A stretch of 64,000 bases of DNA from positions 248,001 through 312,000 of the forward strand of contig CALFMO010000005.1 in NCBI GenBank assembly GCA_937879855.1. The letters are read 5' to 3'. Shown piece after piece: positions 1-8,976 of this stretch. The stretch is from an uncultured Acidobacteriaceae bacterium (GTDB lineage Bacteria; Acidobacteriota; Terriglobia; Terriglobales; Acidobacteriaceae). Within the stretch, counting starts at the first letter, position 1, and each line of letters opens with the position of its first letter. A program made the translations under genes and the position numbers. Below the pieces are notes generated by a model. It had not been told where the DNA came from, ran no database searches, and saw nothing but the letters and a program-made list of their open reading frames with translations.

Positions 1-1
1 T

Positions 2-709
2 CCTGTTGGAGATTGGAATACCTTGGACGCCATGACGGCAGGGGCCAAGAAAGATATGGACGACTTCCTCGAAGCGTTCACTGAGAAGATCGCATCCGTC
101 GCCGTTAACGCCATTCGAGCAAAGGATCCCCACCATCTGATTTTCAGTCCGGACGCGATGAACCAATGGGGATTTGTGAGCCGCGAGCCGGTTTTACGCG
201 CAGCCGCCAAATGGTTTGATGTTCTCAACGTGGGTTATCAAGAAGGACCTGTTTTTCCGCGCGAACGGTTGGCGGCGCCTTCAGCTACTTATGACATTGC
301 CGGCAAACCGGCGATGTATTGGATTGGTTTTACTGCCAATAAAGACTCGTCCATGTCAGCTTTCCCAGACCCATATGGCGTGGACCACAGTTCGAGTCAG
401 GTGGCGCGTGGAGAAAAATACGCGGCTTATATCAATCATTTGTTCAACGCGCACGGATCGAACGGCGATTATCCCTCCTTGGGTGTTGATTTTTGGGGCT
501 GGGCAGACCAGGGCAATGAAAAGGCAAATTGGGGATTAGTCTCGCCGCACGACAATCCATACGACGGTACTGAGGCTCGTGTGGCTGCCTCAAAAGATCC
601 GTGGGGTTATCCGGCTGGAGGAGAAAACGCCGACTACGGTGATTTCATCAGTGCCGTCCGAATTGCGAATCTGGATGTCTATCAAAAGTTGGTCCCTTCA
701 GTTCACTAA
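2..709 (+). CDS. Glycoside-hydrolase-like protein, C-terminal part (5' truncated by window)
   Basis: The reading frame is open from base 2 with no stop upstream, so the start lies outside the window; about 235 residues are visible. The visible part looks like the C-terminal half of a TIM-barrel glycoside hydrolase: aromatic-rich segments such as GVDFWGWADQGNEKANWGLV and a closing signature WGLVSPHDNPYDG. The secreted protein at 4793-7846 ends with a related signature, FGLFTPNDNGYDG, which suggests two members of one hydrolase family within 8 kb. No CAZy family or catalytic pair can be assigned from this fragment. A GT4 gene follows after 36 nt. Role in trimming or turnover of the locus's polysaccharide is inferred from context only. 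Confidence 0.6.
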   Translation, partial: PVGDWNTLDAMTAGAKKDMDDFLEAFTEKIASVAVNAIRAKDPHHLIFSPDAMNQWGFVSREPVLRAAAKWFDVLNVGYQEGPVFPRERLAAPSATYDIAGKPAMYWIGFTANKDSSMSAFPDPYGVDHSSSQVARGEKYAAYINHLFNAHGSNGDYPSLGVDFWGWADQGNEKANWGLVSPHDNPYDGTEARVAASKDPWGYPAGGENADYGDFISAVRIANLDVYQKLVPSVH

Positions 710-745
710 ATTTCCAGTCCTGCACGACAGAAAACAAAGGCCATT

Positions 746-1957
746 ATGAACATCGGTTTTGTATCCGAAGCCCTGCCGTACTTGCCTTCCCGCGGCGGAT
801 TTCGTCTTTTCGGTGGCAACTTGATTCGCTGTTTGTCGCAGCGCCACACGATCGATCTGATTTCCTTCCTGCGCGATGAGGATCAACAACACCTTGAGTG
901 GCCGGAGCCCTATTGCTCTTCCGTACGCACTCTTCCCAGCGATGGCGCCAGTCTCCCGCGGCGGTTAGCTAATGTAGCTTCAGCCCACCTGTGGGGCAAG
1001 CCCCTGGTGGGCAGGCAGCAGTTGGGTGCCATGCTTCGCGAAGGAATTGCAGCGGGCAAGTGGGACGTGCTGCATGTGGAAGGGGAGTACGCGGGCGGAC
1101 TGCTTCCAGATGACTTGCCCATCGCTAAAGTGTTGTCAGTGCATGATTCCTGGACCCTACGATCCGAGGAAATGCTTAAATGCGCCCAGAACTGGCGGGA
1201 AAAACTCTACTACACCTTTCTCAAATATCACGAGCCGCGTTACGAGCAACTGGTGTTTCCACGGTTTGAGAGGTGCACGGTAGTAGCCGGTCCGGATCTC
1301 GACGCCGTGCGCAAAACCGTGCCGAGGGCAAAAGTGGATTTGATTTCTTACGGCACCGACACCGAGTATTTTCATCCTCAGAATGTTGCAAAACAACCGC
1401 ATACTCTGGTGTTTCATAGTCACTTAGGATATGCACCGAACATTGAGGCTGCGCTGGAATTCGCCAACGAAATATTTCCTCTTATTCGTCTGGAAGTCCC
1501 CGACGTCACGTTTCATTTGGTAGGTGCGAATCCCGATCCTAAGATTCGCCAGTTGGCCTCCCGGCCGGGTATCAAGATTTCCGCTAATCTGCCTGATTTG
1601 CGCAGTGCTGTGTGTTCCGCAGAAATTTATGTTTGCGCGATTCGGCACGGTACCGGCCTCAAGAGCAAGATGCTGGAGGCTATGGCGATGCAGATGCCGA
1701 TTGTCGGGTATCACCCCGGTTCGACTGTGGGCATCGAATGCGTTCACGGAAAGCACTTGCTGGCTGCGACCACACCTCAAGAATTCGCCGCCTCTGTGTT
1801 GGATCTTATGAAGAATCCAGCAAAAGCAGAAAGCATGGCAAAGGCGGCCCGCCAATTGGTTTGCGAGAAGTACAGTTGGGACTCGCGCGGGCGCGCGTAC
1901 GAAGAACTTTACCAGCAAGTGCAGGACGAACGGCGCAGCCGGTCGCGAGCAAATTAG
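746..1957 (+). CDS. GT4-family glycosyltransferase
   Basis: Protein of 403 aa starting at ATG with AAAGG 7 nt upstream. The N-terminus MNIGFVSEALPYLPSRGG is the usual first strand and glycine loop of a GT-B fold enzyme, and the C-terminal half carries GTGLKSKMLEAMAMQMPIVG, the nucleotide-sugar-binding region of GT4 enzymes that place a sugar on a growing lipid-linked glycan in the cytoplasm. Length is typical for the family. The exact E-x7-E pair is not clean here, so the donor cannot be guessed. It is followed by an epimerase and a flippase, consistent with repeat-unit assembly. Confidence 0.85.
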   Translation: MNIGFVSEALPYLPSRGGFRLFGGNLIRCLSQRHTIDLISFLRDEDQQHLEWPEPYCSSVRTLPSDGASLPRRLANVASAHLWGKPLVGRQQLGAMLREGIAAGKWDVLHVEGEYAGGLLPDDLPIAKVLSVHDSWTLRSEEMLKCAQNWREKLYYTFLKYHEPRYEQLVFPRFERCTVVAGPDLDAVRKTVPRAKVDLISYGTDTEYFHPQNVAKQPHTLVFHSHLGYAPNIEAALEFANEIFPLIRLEVPDVTFHLVGANPDPKIRQLASRPGIKISANLPDLRSAVCSAEIYVCAIRHGTGLKSKMLEAMAMQMPIVGYHPGSTVGIECVHGKHLLAATTPQEFAASVLDLMKNPAKAESMAKAARQLVCEKYSWDSRGRAYEELYQQVQDERRSRSRAN

Positions 1958-2054
1958 TCTTAAGCAGTCTGTTTAGCGAAGCCGGCAGGGACCGGCTCCG
2001 CGCATCAGTTACAAATCGCAAATTTAAAAGCTTCACGACAAAGGAGAAACTCAA

Positions 2055-3071
2055 GTGAATTGGACAGATCGAAAAGTACTGGTAACGGGTGGAGCCTCTT
2101 TCATCGGTTCTCACCTGGTAGATGCTCTCTTGCGGCGTGGGGCCAAAGTCCGCGTGGTTGACGACCTCAGCAGCGGAAAACTCGAAAACATCAGTGAACA
2201 CATCGACGCCGGGCGGATTGAATTCACCAAGGCGGACCTGAGAGACGCCGGTGTTGCCGAGGCAGCAGTCGACGACATGAACATCGTTTTCCATCTTGCT
2301 GCCGACCATGGCGGTCGTGGCTATGTCGATCTTCACCAGGCAGCCTGTGCCGTCAACCTGCTGTTGGACGGTTTGGTTTTCCGCGCCTGTCACCGCGCCC
2401 AAGTGGAAAAAGTCATCTACGCCTCGTCCGGGTGCGTCTACCCAACCGGTCTCCAGACGGACCCTTCCCAAATTGTGTATCTGACCGAAGACATGGTCGG
2501 TCCTCCCTACGACGCCGATAAGACGTACGGCTGGGCTAAGCTGATGGCCGAAATGACTCTGCGTGCCTACTACAGGGACTGGGGAATGAAGTCGGCGTGC
2601 TGCCGGTACTTTACGGCCTATGGTCCTCGCGGAGTCGAAAACCATGCACTGATTGCGATGATTGCTCGAGCTTATACCCGACAAGACCCGTTTGTGGTTT
2701 GGGGAAATGGCGAGCAAATCAGGAATTGGACCTACATCGATGACATCGTTGAAGGCACGATTCTGGCCGCCGAGAAGATAGAGGACGGCTCAGGATTCAA
2801 TCTGGGTACGATGGAGCGGATTCGTGTGATTGACGCGGTACAGCAGATTGTAGAAGCGTTCGGGTACCAGCCAGAGATCGAGCGACATCTTGAGATGCCG
2901 ACCGGACCGCTCAATCGGGTTGCCGACAATGCTTTGGCCAAGGAAAGGCTCGGCTGGGAACCGAAAGTAAAATTTGTCGAAGGCTTGCGCCGCACCATCG
3001 AGTGGTATGTTTCCTCGAGAAATAAGGACGAGGCGGCGACGGCATTGGACAAGTTGCTGATCGAACGATAG
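2055..3071 (+). CDS. NAD-dependent sugar epimerase/dehydratase (extended SDR)
   Basis: 338 aa, GTG start preceded by AAGGAG 8 nt upstream. It has the Rossmann glycine motif GGASFIGSH (residues 12-20), the ASSGCVYP segment supplying the catalytic Ser/Thr, and Y158-x3-K162 (YGWAK), so the extended SDR active site is complete. The class interconverts nucleotide sugars; the substrate is not readable from sequence. The AADHGGRGY region differs from typical UDP-glucose 4-epimerases and recalls GDP-mannose epimerase-like enzymes, which is only a hint. It sits between a GT4 and a flippase and probably supplies a donor sugar. Confidence 0.85.
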   Translation: MNWTDRKVLVTGGASFIGSHLVDALLRRGAKVRVVDDLSSGKLENISEHIDAGRIEFTKADLRDAGVAEAAVDDMNIVFHLAADHGGRGYVDLHQAACAVNLLLDGLVFRACHRAQVEKVIYASSGCVYPTGLQTDPSQIVYLTEDMVGPPYDADKTYGWAKLMAEMTLRAYYRDWGMKSACCRYFTAYGPRGVENHALIAMIARAYTRQDPFVVWGNGEQIRNWTYIDDIVEGTILAAEKIEDGSGFNLGTMERIRVIDAVQQIVEAFGYQPEIERHLEMPTGPLNRVADNALAKERLGWEPKVKFVEGLRRTIEWYVSSRNKDEAATALDKLLIER

Positions 3072-3123
3072 CTCGATCCTCCAGTTTCTTTTTGTTCGAC
3101 GGAAGGACTGGAACGCGGGCACT

Positions 3124-4650
3124 ATGCTGAAGAACATATTCTCCAACTGGGTCGCAATCGTCATCATTGGCGCGGTCGCGTTCTTGATGACTCCATTCCT
3201 GATTCATCATCTCGGGAAACTGGAATTTGGGATCTGGGTGCTGGTTTCTTCCATTTGTGGTTATTCTGGGCTGCTGGAGTTCGGTCTTCGCACCACGCTT
3301 CAGCGCTACGTTGCGCGTTTTCGGGGACTCAATGACCGAGAGTCTCTCAACCAGGTTTTCATGACGGCTTTGGTGCTCGCCTTGGGCAGCGGGTTTCTCA
3401 TTTTCGTCGTCATGGTGATTCTCGCTGGAGTGTTGCCGGCGTTTTTCGGATTACAGGGTCAACGACGTCACGACTTCAGCGTGCTCCTGATCGTGATGGG
3501 ACTCACGTTGGCCATCACCTTGGTTTCGCTGCTGCTCAAAGCCTACTTGTGCGGCTGGCAGCGTTTTGAACTTTACAATCTCAACGTTGTCGTGTTCACC
3601 GTGGTGCAGGCGCTGGCTATGGTGGTCACACTGCGCTTGGGGTACGGCATTGTGGGCTTAGGAGTCGTGACCCTGCTCCTCACCTTGTGCTGCATACCCT
3701 GGGACTGGCAGATGGTGCGCCATGTCGACCCGGAACTTCGCTTGGATTGGAAGAGCCCTACCGCGAAACGGGGACGAGAGTTATTAGGATTCGGCTGGTG
3801 GATGTTCCTCACCAGTACTGGAGTCAGGCTGAGGACTTACACCGATTCGCTCGTAATCGGAAGAGTGTTGACCGTGGCGCTCATCACTCCCTTCAGTGTA
3901 GCGGGGCGCCTGATGCAATACTTCGAACCCGCGGTCAACAGTATTGCCAGCCCAATGTTGCCAGTGATGAGCGAACTCGATGGGTTGCAACGTCATGGGG
4001 AACTGCAACGATTTTTCCTGCAGGCTACGAAGCTGACCACCATGTGCACGTTGCTGATCGGATGCATTTTGGCGCTGGATGCACAATCTCTCTTGCGGGT
4101 TTGGGTAGGGGAAGAATTTGTTTCAGCCTACCCGCTGGTCCTGATTTTGTTGGTCGGATATGTTCTGGAACTGGCTCAGAAGCCTTCGACCGTTGCCCTT
4201 TTGTCCCTGGGACGCCATCGGGCTTTGGGAGGATGGACATTAGGCGAGGGGCTGGCCAATCTTGTCTTGAGCGTCTACTGGGGCCGAAAATATGGATTAG
4301 TCGGCGTCGCCTTGGGTACCACCGTTCCTCTACTTATAGTGAAGCTCACACTCCAACCCTGGTACACGCTTCGCGTGCTGGGCATATCGGCTCGGGTCTA
4401 TGTTCAGGAATCCTTGATACGAGCCATGCTTGTGAGCGCGTTGTTTCTGGCAGTTGCTTACGCGCTTATGAAAGCGGTCTCGCCAGTGGGCATTGTGAGC
4501 CTCGTGGGGATGTTTGGGCTGCAGGTAGGGCTGTTTGCCGTGATTACCTGGACGATGGGCCTGACGGGGTTCGAAAAACGGCAATTGTGGCAACGGAGCC
4601 GACGGTTCATCTCGGACCGGGGTTTGGCCACGGCAGGGGCCAAAACGTGA
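3124..4650 (+). CDS. Wzx-type polysaccharide/oligosaccharide flippase
   Basis: 508 aa, hydrophobic along its length with about 12-14 predicted membrane helices. The N-terminus (NWVAIVIIGAVAFLMTPFL, then LGKLEFGIWVLV) matches the start of MOP/PST-family exporters that move undecaprenyl-linked repeat units across the inner membrane. The loop YTDSLVIGRVL and a conserved mid-protein block ending in MLPVMSEL fit this family. This is the first of two flippases in the window; the second lies at 48736-50136 on the other strand and the two are not close copies. Two flippases suggest two different glycan products or two assembly branches. Confidence 0.88.
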   Translation: MLKNIFSNWVAIVIIGAVAFLMTPFLIHHLGKLEFGIWVLVSSICGYSGLLEFGLRTTLQRYVARFRGLNDRESLNQVFMTALVLALGSGFLIFVVMVILAGVLPAFFGLQGQRRHDFSVLLIVMGLTLAITLVSLLLKAYLCGWQRFELYNLNVVVFTVVQALAMVVTLRLGYGIVGLGVVTLLLTLCCIPWDWQMVRHVDPELRLDWKSPTAKRGRELLGFGWWMFLTSTGVRLRTYTDSLVIGRVLTVALITPFSVAGRLMQYFEPAVNSIASPMLPVMSELDGLQRHGELQRFFLQATKLTTMCTLLIGCILALDAQSLLRVWVGEEFVSAYPLVLILLVGYVLELAQKPSTVALLSLGRHRALGGWTLGEGLANLVLSVYWGRKYGLVGVALGTTVPLLIVKLTLQPWYTLRVLGISARVYVQESLIRAMLVSALFLAVAYALMKAVSPVGIVSLVGMFGLQVGLFAVITWTMGLTGFEKRQLWQRSRRFISDRGLATAGAKT

Positions 4651-4755
4651 AGGGGAAAGGCGTGAAGTCTTGCTCTGCCAACACGTTAGTGCTAATCCCT
4701 TTCGCACGGTGGGCGGCACCTTAGGTATCTTCTGCGAGGGATGCTGAGTCGCTAT

Positions 4756-4778
4756 AGTCAAGAGCGTCAATCTTGACT
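4756..4778 (+). other. Short hairpin just upstream of the Ig-repeat lipoprotein gene
   Basis: A perfect 7-bp inverted repeat, AGTCAAG (4756-4762) and CTTGACT (4772-4778) with a 9-nt loop, ends just before the GGAG ribosome-binding site at 4780. A TATAGT lies at 4753-4758, partly overlapping the left arm, without a convincing -35 box. It could be an operator or a 5'-leader structure; chance occurrence is also possible. Confidence 0.25.
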
Positions 4779-4792
4779 TGGAGCGACGAAGC

Positions 4793-7700
4793 ATGCCTCC
4801 CCCAGTAGGCCAATTTCGTGTCCGCGTCTGTTTGCTTAGTTTTGTATTCATCATTCTCTTAGTAACCAGCGGCTGCAGCGGATTCTCTTCTGGTTCGACC
4901 GCGCACGTCGCCGCCACGTCTCTTACGGTCAATACAACAGCATTGCCGGCAGCTACCGTGGGGACCGCATACTCTTATTCAATGTCAGCAACCGGGGGCG
5001 CAAGTCCTTACTCGTGGACGGTGGCATCGGGATCATTGCCCGCTGGATTGACCTTGAGCCAGGGCGGCACGATCAGCGGTACGCCAACCACCGTCGGCCA
5101 GCCGACCTTTACAGTGCAAGTAGCCGATTCGTCTTCGCCAGCCCAGAATGCGACCAAACTGCTTTCTATCAGCACAATTGCAGCGGGAGCGGCGCCGACA
5201 ATCACGACCGCGACTTTGCCTAATGCCACGGTCGGATCCGCGTATTCGGTTACCTTGGCGGCTACAGGCGGCACAACTCCATACTCCTGGACGGTACTCT
5301 CTGGCGCATTGCCCGCAGGTTTGGCTTTGAGCAAGGCGGGAACGATCAGCGGGACGCCGACGACGGCCGCTCAGTACAGTTTCACGGTGCAGGTAACGGA
5401 CGCTTCTTCGCCAGTGCAGAATGCCAGCAAACTGTTTTCGATCACTGCAAGCGTTGCCGGCGCGGCACCAGCCATCACCACTGCCTCTTTACCCAATGGT
5501 TCAGTCGGCAGCGCCTATTCCGTTACACTGGCGGCTGCAGGCGGCAAGGCTCCATACTCGTGGGCGATCACAGCGGGGGCATTGCCGGCGGGCCTCAACT
5601 TGAGCGCGGCTGGAATTCTGAGTGGTACACCGACCAGTGCTGGCTCTTCGAATTTTACCGTTCGGGTGACCGATTCTTCTTCGCCCACCCAGAACGCATC
5701 GCGCGCATTTACCCTCAGCATTCTCGCCAAGCTTGCGATTACAGGCAGCATCAAGGCCAATGCAACGAACGGTGGAGCGTATTCGTCCACCGACCAGGTG
5801 AGTGGTGGAACGCCTTCTTATACCTGGAGTGTTTCGGCAGGAGCATTGCCGCCGGGATTGACCATCGGAGCTGTTTCCGGCACGATTTCCGGAATACCTA
5901 ATCAGAATGGGACGTACAGCTTCACGCTGAAGGTCGTGGACTCCAGTTCGCCGGTCCAGAGTGCAACCCAGGCAGACACGATTACAGTGATTACGCCAAC
6001 GAACAATGCCTGGTCTCTACAGGCTACGGCTGTGGGATGGCAGTTCGTGGCTCCCGACGGCGCGGTTACCTGTAAGTACAACGGGGTTTCGAAGGTGGAC
6101 GACACGGACTTGCAGAGCGCGGGTACCGATGCCGCCATTCTCGCGAAATACGGAACTTGGAACTCATGGGCGCAACAGCAATCAAACCGCTTGGCCTCTT
6201 TGGGGTATACGGCTGCGGGCATGTATTCGTACCGCTACGCGTCCAATTTCCCGGCCAGTGGACTGCCCTTTGCCCCAACTTATGGGACCAGCGGGTATTC
6301 CATGCAGGATACGGCGCACGATAACCTTGGTCCCTACCATGCGAAAGACTTGGGATACATTCCGCAGAAGAACGGAATGAAGTGCGGCGGAAATTTCTAT
6401 CAGGGATCGGAAATCGACCCATACGACCCCAATACCCAAGCAGCCTTTACCGACTATCTTGCGAATGACTTTATGCACGGCTGGAACTTTGGGAATGCCA
6501 TTATCGCGGTTCCAGACGAGGCGGACTTCCTGTTTGGATTGGATCAAGCCAATAACCCGAATAATGCGCATCCTGACATCGGTCTGATGATTGCGGCCAA
6601 TAATCCCATGGTAACCAAGAGTCGTCCGGGGAGCCCGTTTTATCAGAGTGGAAACTTTACATACACGGACAAAGAGCTTTATGCAAAGCAGGCGTTGCGG
6701 GATTATCTGAAAACCGAATACAGCGGCTCTCTCGCCTCTCTCAACACTGCGTGGGGAACGAACTACACGACCTGGGACACGTCCGACCCGGCGGGCTTGG
6801 CGGGAATTACGAACGGGACCTACCAGAGCTGGGGCGGGAATGCAGCGTGTTCCGCGAGCGGCAATCCCTACGCCTGCTGCACCGGATCGGGAACGGGATC
6901 GTGCACGCAGGGGACCGGTTTTCTCGACGAGAACGGGAACAACATTATCAAGCCAACACAATCCTGCGGCGGGAAGACTGGAAACGGACCGCAGGAGACC
7001 GATAGCTGGTCAAACCCGGTTCAGATTCAGACCGACGTGGACAGCTTCGTCGCCGTACTGGCCGGCAAATATGCTCAAGAATTGCGAAGTGCATGGGTGG
7101 CGGCATGTGGCTCGACGTGCCCGCCAATGGCTCTTCCTGTCTATGACGGGCCATGGAATGGAACGTCCAGTGTGTACGCCGCAATGGCGCCCCATGTAGA
7201 CCTGTTTTGGATTGCACCGTCCTGGTACAACACGCTCGGGGCCTATAGCGGAGAAGTGCAAAACATCATCAACAACGATGGCGGGAAGCCCGTGATCGTG
7301 GCGAATTATTTCCGGGCTACGCCGGATTCCTGGAACAAAGCCGCTTGCGATGCTGGCTCGGGGTTGGATTGCCAGACGACCCAAGCGTTGCGCGGTTCCA
7401 TGACAGTTACTTTTGACCAGACTTCGCTGGCTCTTAAAAACCCTGCCGGGAAGTACGCGGTGGTTGGCCTTGAACATTGGTCGCTCTATGACAGCCATAC
7501 CGAAGGACGGGACTTCGGCCTGTTCACTCCAAACGACAACGGATACGATGGTTCGGCGGCCTCGACCGCTCTCAGTAGCGGGAGTTGCGCTGTAAACCAT
7601 GCATACACGGCGCCGGCAATCTGCCAGGATCCAAACGGAAACTACCAAGGCTTGGCTGTGGCGTCGTGCGTGAGTGGCGGAGGGGCGCCGGCATGGAACA

Positions 7701-7846
7701 CGAACTTCAATGGGCGCACCCTGAATGACGGCAGCTGTACGTGGATGAATGAAGGCCCCTACACACCTGCCGCCGAGTCCGCTAATTGGGGCAATACGCT
7801 CCTGCCCATGACGAACCTCTTCACCGCTGGCATATGTGATCCGTAG
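4793..7846 (+). CDS. Secreted lipoprotein with four He_PIG Ig-like repeats and glycoside-hydrolase-like C-terminus
   Basis: 1017 aa from ATG 4793; an in-frame TTG at 4778 exists, but GGAG at 4780 places the start at the ATG. The signal peptide ends in a lipobox-like LVTSGC (Cys28), so a lipid anchor is likely. Residues about 47-400 hold four tandem Ig-like repeats of about 85-90 aa with the hallmarks PYSWTV, LPAGL and ISGTPT, typical of putative-Ig domains in Acidobacteriota surface proteins. Residues about 405-1017 form a large domain with YSGSLASLNTAWGTNY and a Trp/Asp-rich end FGLFTPNDNGYDG, resembling TIM-barrel hydrolases of the GH42/GH50 kind. It contains many Cys (for example AACSASGNPYACCTGSG), suggesting periplasmic or extracellular disulfides. 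Substrate unknown. Confidence 0.75.
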   Translation: MPPPVGQFRVRVCLLSFVFIILLVTSGCSGFSSGSTAHVAATSLTVNTTALPAATVGTAYSYSMSATGGASPYSWTVASGSLPAGLTLSQGGTISGTPTTVGQPTFTVQVADSSSPAQNATKLLSISTIAAGAAPTITTATLPNATVGSAYSVTLAATGGTTPYSWTVLSGALPAGLALSKAGTISGTPTTAAQYSFTVQVTDASSPVQNASKLFSITASVAGAAPAITTASLPNGSVGSAYSVTLAAAGGKAPYSWAITAGALPAGLNLSAAGILSGTPTSAGSSNFTVRVTDSSSPTQNASRAFTLSILAKLAITGSIKANATNGGAYSSTDQVSGGTPSYTWSVSAGALPPGLTIGAVSGTISGIPNQNGTYSFTLKVVDSSSPVQSATQADTITVITPTNNAWSLQATAVGWQFVAPDGAVTCKYNGVSKVDDTDLQSAGTDAAILAKYGTWNSWAQQQSNRLASLGYTAAGMYSYRYASNFPASGLPFAPTYGTSGYSMQDTAHDNLGPYHAKDLGYIPQKNGMKCGGNFYQGSEIDPYDPNTQAAFTDYLANDFMHGWNFGNAIIAVPDEADFLFGLDQANNPNNAHPDIGLMIAANNPMVTKSRPGSPFYQSGNFTYTDKELYAKQALRDYLKTEYSGSLASLNTAWGTNYTTWDTSDPAGLAGITNGTYQSWGGNAACSASGNPYACCTGSGTGSCTQGTGFLDENGNNIIKPTQSCGGKTGNGPQETDSWSNPVQIQTDVDSFVAVLAGKYAQELRSAWVAACGSTCPPMALPVYDGPWNGTSSVYAAMAPHVDLFWIAPSWYNTLGAYSGEVQNIINNDGGKPVIVANYFRATPDSWNKAACDAGSGLDCQTTQALRGSMTVTFDQTSLALKNPAGKYAVVGLEHWSLYDSHTEGRDFGLFTPNDNGYDGSAASTALSSGSCAVNHAYTAPAICQDPNGNYQGLAVASCVSGGGAPAWNTNFNGRTLNDGSCTWMNEGPYTPAAESANWGNTLLPMTNLFTAGICDP
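4931..5990 (+). repeat. Four tandem ~265-nt repeats encoding Ig-like (He_PIG) domains
   Basis: Four successive units, starting near 4931, 5198, 5470 and 5740, encode near-identical frameworks: VGSAYSVTLAA..GG..PYSW, LPAGL.LS..G.ISGTPT and a closing DSSSP.QNA. The first three are closest to each other and the fourth is more divergent (SIKANATNGGAYSS). The repeats are recent enough for the DNA itself to look alike, so unit number may vary between strains. Confidence 0.8.
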
Positions 7847-7878
7847 AACTGGATCGATTAGCAAAGACAGATTCCGTC

Positions 7879-7918
7879 TCGGGAGCGAGCAGTATGCTCA
7901 CTCCCGATGATGATTTTG
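7879..7918 (+). terminator. Putative intrinsic terminator after the Ig-repeat hydrolase gene
   Basis: TCGGGAG (7879-7885) pairs with CTCCCGA (7901-7907) and, after one mismatch, GAGCA (7887-7891) with TGCTC (7895-7899), leaving a GTA loop. This 12-bp stem starts 33 nt after the stop codon and is followed by a short T-rich run at 7911-7918. The T tract is weak but the stem is strong. It would separate the hydrolase gene from the exosortase operon. Confidence 0.6.
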
Positions 7919-7998
7919 CTCGACGCCCCAGATGCTTTTTGTATTTCGCTAATTCCTGACTCTCCCACTGTCTCCGCGCCAAGAAATCAACCATCATC

Positions 7999-8976
7999 GT
8001 GAGTACGCCTAATCGAGCTGCTTTGCCGCAAATGGCTGAGTGCGTTGAATCCCATTCAGTGCCTGTGTCCCTTCAAACAGGTGAACAAGAGTCCGGTATC
8101 CTCGCTTCGTGGCAGACCCTACGACCACATTTAAAATGGTTGTTTCTGGCGGCAGCTCTGTTTGCATTGTATGCACCGGTCACGCAGGGGCTGCTCATAA
8201 ATTGGTACCAAGATCCGGACTACTCTCATGGATTCTTCGTTCCCCCTTTGGCGGCCTATCTGATTTGGCGGAAACGGGCGGAATTCCTCCGACTGCCCTC
8301 CAAGCCGAGTTGGCTCGGTTTGTTTATCGTGGTGGGATCGCTCGGTTTGCTTTTTTTGGGAAGTCTGGGAGCCGAGCTGTTTCTTACGCGGGTTGCATTG
8401 GTAACTACGATTGCTGGTTTGGTTGTCTATTTTCAGGGTTGGCCGACGCTGCGCTCGATATTGTTTCCGATGTGTCTGCTTTTGTTAATGATTCCTTTAC
8501 CTGCCCTGGTATACAACGAGATCGTCTTTCCCTTGCAATTCGTCGCCTCTTCGTTCGCCACGAGCGTGCTGGAAACCTTGAATCTGTTTCCGGTTATGAG
8601 GGAGGGCAATATTCTGGTACTACCGCACAACCGGCTTGAGGTGGTCGAAGCTTGCAGTGGGATTCGCTCTCTGATGTCGTTAATCACTTTGGCAGTCGGT
8701 TACGGATATTTTGCCGAGCGAAACCGCTACGTCAAAATTCTGATGGTGCTGGCCATGGTGCCATTGGCCGTGGTCAGCAATGGTTTTCGAGTGGTAGGTA
8801 CGGCTCTGCTCACCTACTACTGGGGACCAAAGGTAGCCGATGGATTTCTCCATTCCTTTTCAGGATGGGTGATCTTTCTGATGGCAACTGCCTTGTTACT
8901 AATGCTTCACGGATTGATCAACCTCATTCGGAAAATGGCGTTTCTTAGGCCGGAAAAGGCAGCCCCATCGCGATGA
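7999..8976 (+). CDS. xrt: Exosortase (EpsH/Xrt family transmembrane cysteine protease/transpeptidase)
   Basis: 325 aa, GTG start. A multi-pass membrane protein with the exosortase hallmarks: DPDYSHGFF (residues 72-80), the catalytic Cys219 in EACSGIRSL, Arg264 in SNGFRVVG and His285 in LHSFSGW, the Cys-Arg-His triad expected for the family. Exosortases recognise a C-terminal PEP-CTERM tripartite signal and are thought to cleave it at the inner membrane, passing the protein on to the surface. The next gene encodes EpsI (4-nt ATGA overlap) and a PEP-CTERM substrate follows, so target and enzyme are adjacent. I cannot assign the exosortase subtype. Confidence 0.95.
   Translation: MSTPNRAALPQMAECVESHSVPVSLQTGEQESGILASWQTLRPHLKWLFLAAALFALYAPVTQGLLINWYQDPDYSHGFFVPPLAAYLIWRKRAEFLRLPSKPSWLGLFIVVGSLGLLFLGSLGAELFLTRVALVTTIAGLVVYFQGWPTLRSILFPMCLLLLMIPLPALVYNEIVFPLQFVASSFATSVLETLNLFPVMREGNILVLPHNRLEVVEACSGIRSLMSLITLAVGYGYFAERNRYVKILMVLAMVPLAVVSNGFRVVGTALLTYYWGPKVADGFLHSFSGWVIFLMATALLLMLHGLINLIRKMAFLRPEKAAPSR

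Noticed and set aside
1806..2717. Open frame of 303 codons on the minus strand
   Set aside because: Opposite the epimerase with its complete active site; no family features.
3687..4724. Open frame of 345 codons on the plus strand
   Set aside because: Shifted frame within the flippase gene; the product is rich in Arg/Gly/His without domains.
4931..5990. CRISPR-like or transposon repeat array
   Set aside because: The repeats are in-frame, about 265 nt long and encode Ig-like domains; they have no spacer structure.
7010..7864. Open frame of 284 codons on the minus strand
   Set aside because: Opposite the hydrolase domain of the Ig-repeat lipoprotein; His/Arg-rich shadow.
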